A DNA stretch of 64,000 bases from Clostridia bacterium. Its GTDB lineage: Bacteria > Bacillota > Clostridia > Oscillospirales > Acutalibacteraceae. A program made the translations under genes and the position numbers. Position 1 is the stretch's first letter. Each line of letters begins with the position of its first letter. The notes beneath the pieces were generated by a model that was not told the DNA's origin, ran no database searches, and saw nothing but the letters and a program-made list of their open reading frames with translations. Below are positions 59,188-64,000 of the stretch, one piece after another. The stretch is taken from positions 1 through 64,000 of the forward strand of contig JAFQRA010000011.1 of NCBI GenBank assembly GCA_017410325.1, read 5' to 3'.

Positions 59188-60792
59188 ATGATTAGAATTA
59201 ACCAGATAAAGCTGCCGGTTGAGGCAGGTGAAAACGAGCTGCTTGCGGCGGCGGCGAAAATTCTCCGCTGTCCGTCAAGGAAGATAACCTCACTGGAAGT
59301 TGCAAGGCGAGCAGTTGACTCGCGCAAAAAAAGCGAGGTCTGCTTCGTTTATCACATTAACGTAACGGTTGACGGGGACGAGGACGCTTTTATTGCAAAG
59401 GCAAAGGACGGCAAGGCTGAAAAATACACGCCCTTTACCTACACCCTGCCCGAAAACAAGCGCACCTCTGCCCTGCGCCCCGTTGTTATCGGCTTCGGTC
59501 CGGCAGGCATTTTTGCGGCACAGACACTTGCAAAGGCCGGCTTAAAGCCCATAGTACTTGAGCGGGGCGACAGTGTTGAACGGCGCACGAAGGCAGTACG
59601 CACCTTTTGGGAAGAAAAGCAGCTTGATGAAAACAGCAACGTTCAGTTTGGCGAAGGCGGCGCAGGTACTTTTTCCGACGGCAAGCTGACAACGGGAATC
59701 AAGGACACGCTCTGCAGACAGGTTTTCCTTGAATTTGCACGCCACGGCGCACCGCAGGAAATACTGTGGTCGGCTAACCCTCACATCGGTACGGACAAGC
59801 TTTGCGGTGTTATAAAATCCATACGTGAGGAAATCATTTCTCTGGGCGGTGAGGTCAATTTCCGCTGTAGGCTGACGGGAATTATAGTTGCAAACGGCTT
59901 TATTCACGGTATCAGATACGAAAACGAGGACGGCAAAGCGGTTGAAATTGAAACCGACACGGTAATACTCGCAATCGGCCATTCGGCTAGGGATACTGTT
60001 GAAATGCTTTATGAAAGCGGCGTTAAAATGATTCAGAAGCCGTTTTCCGTCGGCACGAGAATTGAACACCCGAGAGAGCTTATTGACCGCTCGCAGTACG
60101 GCGAATTTGCAGGGCATCCGAAGCTCGGTGCCGCAAACTACAAGCTCGCCTGCCACCCCGAGCACGGCAGAGGCGCATACACCTTCTGTATGTGTCCGGG
60201 CGGTACGGTTGTTGCCGCATCGAGCGAAAAGGGCAGAATGGTCGTAAACGGAATGAGCGAATATGCCCGTGACAAGGAAAATTCAAACTCCGCAATTCTC
60301 GTTGGCATTGAGCCTGCCGATTTCGGCAGTGAGCATCCGCTTGCAGGTATGTACCTGCAAAGAGAAATTGAGAGCAAGGCCTTTGAAATCGGCGGCGGTG
60401 ATTACCGTGCGCCTGCACAGCTTGTGGGTGATTTCCTTGAAAACCGCCCCTCTGAAAAGCTGGGCAACGTACGCCCAAGCTGTCCGACGGGTGTCACCCC
60501 CTCGGATATAAGGCTTTGCCTGCCGAAAAAGGTTACGGACACAATTGCAGATGCTTTACCTAAAATGGACAGAATGCTCAAGGGCTTTGCGCTTCACGAT
60601 GCCGTGCTGACCGCGCCCGAAAGCCGTTCCTCCTCACCCGTGAGAATAACGAGGGATGAATACTACCAATGCAACATCGGCGGTATTTACCCCTGCGGCG
60701 AGGGTGCAGGCTACGCAGGCGGTATCGTTTCCGCAGGCGTTGACGGAATACACTGTGCCCACGCAGTTTTAAGTGACGAAAATAATTTTTAA
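59188..60792 (+). CDS. FAD-dependent oxidoreductase (COG2509-type dehydrogenase)
   Basis: A 534-residue flavoprotein with an N-terminal alpha/beta domain (about 1-90) and an FAD domain beginning VVIGFGPAGIFAAQTLAKAG. GEGGAGTFSDGKL and GIYPCGEGAGYAGGIVSAGVDG are the family marks. The protein belongs to uncharacterised FAD-dependent dehydrogenases common in Firmicutes; the reaction is unknown. It lies 36 bases downstream of EutH and ends at a hairpin. Confidence 0.88.
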   Translation: MIRINQIKLPVEAGENELLAAAAKILRCPSRKITSLEVARRAVDSRKKSEVCFVYHINVTVDGDEDAFIAKAKDGKAEKYTPFTYTLPENKRTSALRPVVIGFGPAGIFAAQTLAKAGLKPIVLERGDSVERRTKAVRTFWEEKQLDENSNVQFGEGGAGTFSDGKLTTGIKDTLCRQVFLEFARHGAPQEILWSANPHIGTDKLCGVIKSIREEIISLGGEVNFRCRLTGIIVANGFIHGIRYENEDGKAVEIETDTVILAIGHSARDTVEMLYESGVKMIQKPFSVGTRIEHPRELIDRSQYGEFAGHPKLGAANYKLACHPEHGRGAYTFCMCPGGTVVAASSEKGRMVVNGMSEYARDKENSNSAILVGIEPADFGSEHPLAGMYLQREIESKAFEIGGGDYRAPAQLVGDFLENRPSEKLGNVRPSCPTGVTPSDIRLCLPKKVTDTIADALPKMDRMLKGFALHDAVLTAPESRSSSPVRITRDEYYQCNIGGIYPCGEGAGYAGGIVSAGVDGIHCAHAVLSDENNF

Positions 60793-60801
60793 TATGCAAA
60801 A

Positions 60802-60832
60802 AGGACATCTCACCGGCAAGGTAAGATGTCCT
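60802..60832. terminator. Bidirectional hairpin after the FAD oxidoreductase
   Basis: A 13-base stem with one mismatch (AGGACATCTCACC with GGTAAGATGTCCT). On the minus strand it is followed by five T residues, so it can also end the 45-residue peptide transcript. The stretch 60833-60953 shows no gene. Confidence 0.7.
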
Positions 60833-60953
60833 GTTATCTTTTAAGGGGAAATGCTATCTATATAAACAGGTCTTGCGACCCGAATTGCGTACCCGTTTGT
60901 AACCAATGATTTTTATAAACCATTGTTACTTCGGCGCTCTCACATTCCGTTAC

Positions 60954-61091
60954 TTAAGCAACGTTGCTTGCCATGTAAGCGAGAAGTGCATTGAGCTTTG
61001 TTGCCTTAGCGATTTTCTTGAAAAGGTTCTTTTCAGCAACAACTTCCTTGATGAGAGCCTTTTCCTGCTTTACAAGATACTTTGAATACAT
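60954..61091 (-). CDS. 45-residue basic peptide gene with strong promoter
   Basis: A small open frame, MYSKYLVKQEKALIKEVVAE onward, ending in LNALLAYMASNVA. It has AAAGGAG ten bases before its ATG, a near-consensus promoter 36 bases further up and terminator hairpin downstream, so it is very likely expressed. The peptide is helical, Lys-rich in the first two thirds with a more hydrophobic C-terminus, no signal peptide. I recognise no family. It might be a leaderless peptide, type I toxin-like product or an anti-defence/regulatory peptide. It is upstream-divergent from nothing: its left neighbour is convergent and its right neighbour (61289) is on the same strand. Confidence 0.7.
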   Translation of the reverse strand: MYSKYLVKQEKALIKEVVAEKNLFKKIAKATKLNALLAYMASNVA

Positions 61092-61126
61092 CGTTCTGTT
61101 TTCTCCTTTCGTTTGATTACATTCAT

Positions 61127-61155
61127 ATTCTATTCATATTTACAGGATTTGTCAA
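61127..61155 (-). promoter_or_regulatory. Promoter of the 45-residue peptide gene
   Basis: Minus-strand TTGACA (61150-61155), 17 bases, TAGAAT (61127-61132). Confidence 0.8.
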
Positions 61156-61256
61156 GGCTTTTTGCACAATTCGAGATATTAATATTTGTATATGTTGCAT
61201 AACAGATTTGTTATGGTGCACAAACAACACATAACCAAGTTGTATAACATAACAAT

Positions 61257-61288
61257 AAAAGTCTCCTTACAATCCGGAGACTTTTATT
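61257..61288 (-). terminator. Terminator of the membrane protein-nuclease module
   Basis: Stem AAAAGTCTCC (61257-61266) with GGAGACTTTT (61276-61285). The minus-strand side continues in T-rich sequence. Confidence 0.85.
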
Positions 61289-62176
61289 TTATATATTCAT
61301 ATTGCTTTGGTCGCAGAGTCTGAAACTAAAGTTTTTCACGATATCAATTTTATTTTTTTCTTTTCCGAGACCCTTTACCGTTTGCAGATATTCAACAATA
61401 ACTTTAAAAAGAGCCTTGAAATCAACGGAATTACATTCATTGCGGGTCTGCTCATAAATGCGGTGAATTTCCTCTTTGCTTTCCTTGATTTCGATGAGCT
61501 TGGGATTGAAAAGCAGATAGATAAAGTCAATCTTTTTATCAAACTCACCTTTCAGATAAGCGGTTGCAACGCCGAGCAGGTGGCTTATCATCTGTTTCAT
61601 ATCGAATGAATTAATTTCAGTTTCACCCGACACAAACTTAACTTCCATTTTGCGCTCATCAATCACTTCAATTTTGCAAGCAACAGATGTTGTGCTTGAT
61701 GCAGAGATTGTTCTGTATAAATCTTCGTATTTTCTTTCATAAATACTGTCTTTTTGGGTATAAGGCTCTCTGCATTTTGCTTCAACGAAAACGCACTTTT
61801 CATCGGTTTCAATGAATCCGTCAAGATTTGCAATTCCGCCTACAGTTGTGGGAAGTTTCTTTTCAAAAAGAAAACCTTCCTTATCTTTCATCATATTATA
61901 AATCATTCTGCTTGACGAGCCGAAAGATGCCATTTTAGGGGGATAAATATTTTTTCCGCTTACACGCTCTTCAAGTTCTTTTCCTCCGCCTTTACCGTAC
62001 ATTTCATAGGCAACGGGATGATTTGTTTTCATATCTTCAACGAACTCTGCAAATGAATCGTTGGAAAGATAGTTGTTATAGGTTTTTTCGTTGATATTGT
62101 ATCCCGATTTTACTTCGGGATTTTTAGCGGTTTCGTCTGCCATAATGGCATAATCTAAAATTTTGTTAAGTTCCAT
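61289..62176 (-). CDS. PD-(D/E)XK nuclease-like protein, PGN_0703-type putative restriction endonuclease
   Basis: A 295-residue AT-rich gene. FLFEKKLPTTVGGIANLDGFIETDEKCVFVEAKCREPY (about 100-140) has the order Glu, Asp (LDGF), Glu-x-Lys (VEAK) of PD-(D/E)XK nucleases and resembles the PGN_0703 family of putative restriction endonucleases. The rest is helical with KQMISHLLGVATAYLKG. No methyltransferase is adjacent. AAGGAAAT precedes the ATG inside the end of the upstream membrane-protein gene, so translation is coupled. DNA cutting is inferred from the fold only. Confidence 0.72.
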   Translation of the reverse strand: MELNKILDYAIMADETAKNPEVKSGYNINEKTYNNYLSNDSFAEFVEDMKTNHPVAYEMYGKGGGKELEERVSGKNIYPPKMASFGSSSRMIYNMMKDKEGFLFEKKLPTTVGGIANLDGFIETDEKCVFVEAKCREPYTQKDSIYERKYEDLYRTISASSTTSVACKIEVIDERKMEVKFVSGETEINSFDMKQMISHLLGVATAYLKGEFDKKIDFIYLLFNPKLIEIKESKEEIHRIYEQTRNECNSVDFKALFKVIVEYLQTVKGLGKEKNKIDIVKNFSFRLCDQSNMNI

Positions 62177-62177
62177 T

Positions 62178-62837
62178 TTATTTCCTTATTTTTTTAAATT
62201 CAGCTATGTATAACAAAAGTGCATGGTCAATTATTTCAGAAGCTGTTCTTGCATTGTCGCCCGTTGTTAAAGGCTCCTTAAAGGTAAGAACGAAGCCTGT
62301 TTGGTTTGTTTTTACATCACTGATAAACTCGCTGTGAGCTAAAGCAAGTTTACTTGAAACTCTTGAAGCAACAGCTTCTCTTCTTGCCGGAAATACTGTT
62401 TCAGAAACAGAAAATTCAATCTCGCTAACATCTTTTGCAATTCTGAAAAGTTTGTTATTACCACCGGGATCGTTAGTTGAAATAGCATCTAATCTGTTAG
62501 CGATATTATATCTGCTCATCTCTTTTCCTTTATATGTTTCTTTACCCCAAAAAGAAATTACAGGATTATATTTACTTATAACTTTCTCCATTTCTTCTTC
62601 CATAACAGAGTCAAAATCTTCTTGCTTTTTCTTCTTGGGTTTGAGAGCGTTTATAGCCACAAACAACATAACAATTGTTATTAGAGTTCCTGCAAGGTCT
62701 TTTATTCCGCCTGTTATTGCAGATTTATCAAATCCTCCTAGATACATTTCATAGGCAATGGCAATTACAGCAATTACTCCGAATATACCGCCGACTACTT
62801 TTTCTAAAGAATCTTCATCATTAAAAAAACTTTTCAT
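62178..62837 (-). CDS. Two-helix membrane protein paired with the nuclease
   Basis: A 219-residue protein. Two hydrophobic segments (about 14-32 and 46-64), then a charged KPKKKKQEDFDSVMEEEMEKVISKYN and a cytoplasmic alpha/beta domain of about 140 residues that I do not recognise (VISFWGKETYKGKEMSRYNIANRLD, IEFSVSETVFPARREAVASRVSSKLAL). GGAGG precedes the ATG and a good promoter lies 40 bases upstream. It ends one base before the nuclease gene. The pairing of a membrane protein with a nuclease resembles membrane-linked defence modules; inference only. Confidence 0.72.
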   Translation of the reverse strand: MKSFFNDEDSLEKVVGGIFGVIAVIAIAYEMYLGGFDKSAITGGIKDLAGTLITIVMLFVAINALKPKKKKQEDFDSVMEEEMEKVISKYNPVISFWGKETYKGKEMSRYNIANRLDAISTNDPGGNNKLFRIAKDVSEIEFSVSETVFPARREAVASRVSSKLALAHSEFISDVKTNQTGFVLTFKEPLTTGDNARTASEIIDHALLLYIAEFKKIRK

Positions 62838-62875
62838 AAATTATCCTCCGCAAATTTGTGGAATTTATTTCCTTT

Positions 62876-62904
62876 ATTATATAATACTGTTCTGTTTTTA
62901 TCAA
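62876..62904 (-). promoter_or_regulatory. Promoter of the membrane protein-nuclease module
   Basis: Minus-strand TTGATA (62899-62904), 17 bases, TATAAT (62876-62881). Confidence 0.78.
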
Positions 62905-62939
62905 GTATCTTTCTGTAGCACAGACAGCATAATAAAACT

Positions 62940-62973
62940 AAGGGGTTGCATCGTACTTGCGACACAACCCCTT
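62940..62973 (-). terminator. Terminator of the aconitase X genes
   Basis: Stem AAGGGGTTG (62940-62948) with CAACCCCTT (62965-62973); minus-strand side continues TAGTTTTATT. Confidence 0.75.
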
Positions 62974-62987
62974 GGTTATTTTAAAAA

Positions 62988-63428
62988 TTATTCAACCGTA
63001 ACGGTACCGTCTTCTGCAACGGTAATCTTCATACCGTCCTTGACGTAGCTGAGGAACTCATCGCCGAGGCAGTCGATAACGGGCATCGGAGATTCTGTCC
63101 ATACTGCGCCGAGAACTGCACCTGCACAGGCGAGAGAGTCGATGTGCTCGGAGAAGAGCAGGCAGGCAGGAGTTCTCTCCATAACCTTTGCACAGTAGAG
63201 AACCATACCGCCTGTTGTGGAGCCGATAGTCTGAGGCAGGCAGAGAGCCGTACCGACCATGGGCTTCTGGTAGAGGTCTGCGTTGTTCTGGTCGCCGCAC
63301 TTAGCCTGCTTGTCGCCAAACTGAAGTGCATTCTGGAAGGAAGCGAGTGTGTTGAAACCGCCGTGAGAAACGAGGGCGGGAGCAGTGCATGTGCCTGCAA
63401 CTACGGGACGTCCCTTAAACTGTTTCAT
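62988..63428 (-). CDS. Aconitase X small subunit (swivel domain)
   Basis: A 146-residue AcnX swivel-domain protein: GRPVVAGTCTAPALVSHGGFNTLASFQNAL, NNADLYQKPMVGTALCLPQTIGSTTGGMVLY and MPVIDCLGDEF. Start at 63428 set by AAGGAGG within the end of the large-subunit gene; the frame extends ten codons further. With the large subunit it forms a hydrolyase; bacterial two-subunit AcnX enzymes dehydrate cis-3-hydroxy-L-proline, and archaeal ones act on phosphomevalonate. The first is the more likely here but unproven. Confidence 0.88.
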   Translation of the reverse strand: MKQFKGRPVVAGTCTAPALVSHGGFNTLASFQNALQFGDKQAKCGDQNNADLYQKPMVGTALCLPQTIGSTTGGMVLYCAKVMERTPACLLFSEHIDSLACAGAVLGAVWTESPMPVIDCLGDEFLSYVKDGMKITVAEDGTVTVE

Positions 63429-63429
63429 C

Positions 63430-64000
63430 TTACTTAGCCTCCTTTGTGATGATATCAAGAATTTCCTCGCTTCTGTAGTAGCGGGAAGTCGTGTAAGTTC
63501 TGAGCTTGTTGGAGTTTGTGATAACGGGCATCTTCTTGCAAAGCGGGTTGTTCATATACATAAGCGGGCAGATGTAGCTGAGAACAACGCCTGTAGCTGC
63601 AAGCTCCTTTGCCTTTGCCGTCTTGTTGAACTCCTCAACAACAGCGGGAGCAGCTGTAAATACGGTGGGGATGGAAACCTTCTTGAGGCCGTTCTTCTTG
63701 AGGCCTGCAACAACGTTGTCTGTCCACTCGATAAGCTGTGCGTGTGAAAGGTGGGGGCAGCCGACGAAGCAAAGCTTGGGTGTTGCGTTCTTGTCTTTCC
63801 ACATTACGGGGTAGTTTGCCTGAACTCTTGCGAGCTCTGCATCGTCAACAACGTAAACCTGTGCACCCTCTGCGATAAGGCTTTCGCCCTGCTCAACAGC
63901 CTCGGGAGTGAGGTTTTCGATGTGGTAAAGGCCGACAGCACCGTTGGAAGCCGTAGCGGCACCGAAATCCTTGAGGTAAGCCTTGGTGTCACCGTCAAGC
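63430..64000 (-). CDS. Aconitase X large (catalytic) subunit, cut by the window edge
   Basis: The C-terminal 189 residues of the AcnX catalytic subunit; the frame is open to the window end, so this is a partial gene, not a truncated one. Visible features are GLYHIENLTPEAV, FVGCPHLSHAQLIEWTD, VLSYICPLMYMNNP and NSNKLRTYT, with the Cys residues of VGCPHLS and YICPL as candidate iron-sulphur ligands. The gene overlaps the small-subunit ribosome-binding site, leaving one base between stop and start. Confidence 0.88.
   Translation of the reverse strand, partial: LDGDTKAYLKDFGAATASNGAVGLYHIENLTPEAVEQGESLIAEGAQVYVVDDAELARVQANYPVMWKDKNATPKLCFVGCPHLSHAQLIEWTDNVVAGLKKNGLKKVSIPTVFTAAPAVVEEFNKTAKAKELAATGVVLSYICPLMYMNNPLCKKMPVITNSNKLRTYTTSRYYRSEEILDIITKEAK

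Noticed and set aside
61289..62837. Classic restriction-modification pair
   Set aside because: The partner is a membrane protein without methyltransferase motifs.

Overview
The window looks like chromosome from a Gram-positive, probably anaerobic member of the Clostridia, most likely a gut-type Oscillospirales/Ruminococcaceae relative. This is inferred, not proven. Supporting signs are strong AGGAGG ribosome-binding sites, TTGACA/TATAAT promoters, frequent TTG/GTG starts, a type III glutamine synthetase, lipoprotein signal peptides, the rpmH-rnpA-yidD-yidC-jag cluster, a sensory-type [FeFe]-hydrogenase homologue, FeoAB and split transketolases. Base composition is near 50% GC by eye, with AT-rich islands at about 26.1-27.1, 45.3-45.7 and 61.3-62.9 kb. 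No phage, transposase, CRISPR array or rRNA was seen. One tRNA (Thr-CGU) is present.

Layout: 0.3-3.5 kb, glutamine synthetase III and a ketopantoate reductase-family enzyme. 3.5-5.3 kb (minus), RadC and a repeat-bearing anchored surface protein. 5.4-8.3 kb, the rpmH-rnpA-yidD-yidC-jag operon without dnaA beside it. 8.4-10.1 kb (minus), an S4-domain YlmH-like protein, an AbrB-like regulator with Cys pairs, and a cytidylate kinase-like protein. 10.2-15.8 kb, a complete D-allose operon (ABC ATPase, permease, alsE, alsK, alsB, rpiB). 15.9-21.8 kb, divergent glycan genes (GH106-like; GT2 and GH127). 22-25 kb, acyltransferase-like protein, recF, family-4 uracil-DNA glycosylase, DUF559. 25.3-27.1 kb, an orphan metal permease and two AT-rich small genes amid mobile-looking repeats. 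27.1-31.4 kb, a DRTGG / anti-sigma-type ATPase / HydS-like hydrogenase / DRTGG / PHP operon and a lipoprotein. 31.5-34.1 kb (minus), feoA-feoB and a Cys-rich Feo peptide behind three shared palindromes. 34.2-37.4 kb, an unrecognised 499-residue protein, a cyclophilin, a lipoprotein and tRNA-Thr.

37.8-43.8 kb holds the most puzzling operon: two tandem-SCP2-like proteins bracket a class-III aminotransferase and a split transketolase, followed by a Rossmann epimerase/reductase. 44.1-50.3 kb: dCMP deaminase, a possibly inactivated papain-like protein, a two-component system and a GT4 glycosyltransferase. 50.4-51.9 kb: a DUF5058-type membrane pair. 52.0-60.8 kb: an FHA - SEDS - PBP - amidase set, a short pyrophosphatase, a GNAT, a sugar-phosphate isomerase-like protein, an EutH-like permease and an FAD oxidoreductase. 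60.9-62.9 kb (minus): a 45-residue peptide gene with its own strong promoter, then an AT-rich two-gene module of a membrane protein and a PD-(D/E)XK nuclease, which could be a defence system. 63.0-64.0 kb (minus): aconitase X small subunit and the cut-off large subunit.

At least four families of dispersed intergenic palindromes (GTAGGGG; TCAATCCTC...GAGGATTGA; GTCATTCTGA; GCAAAATGCAAA plus GGGTGGGC hairpin) fill most of the gaps and explain most non-coding sequence.
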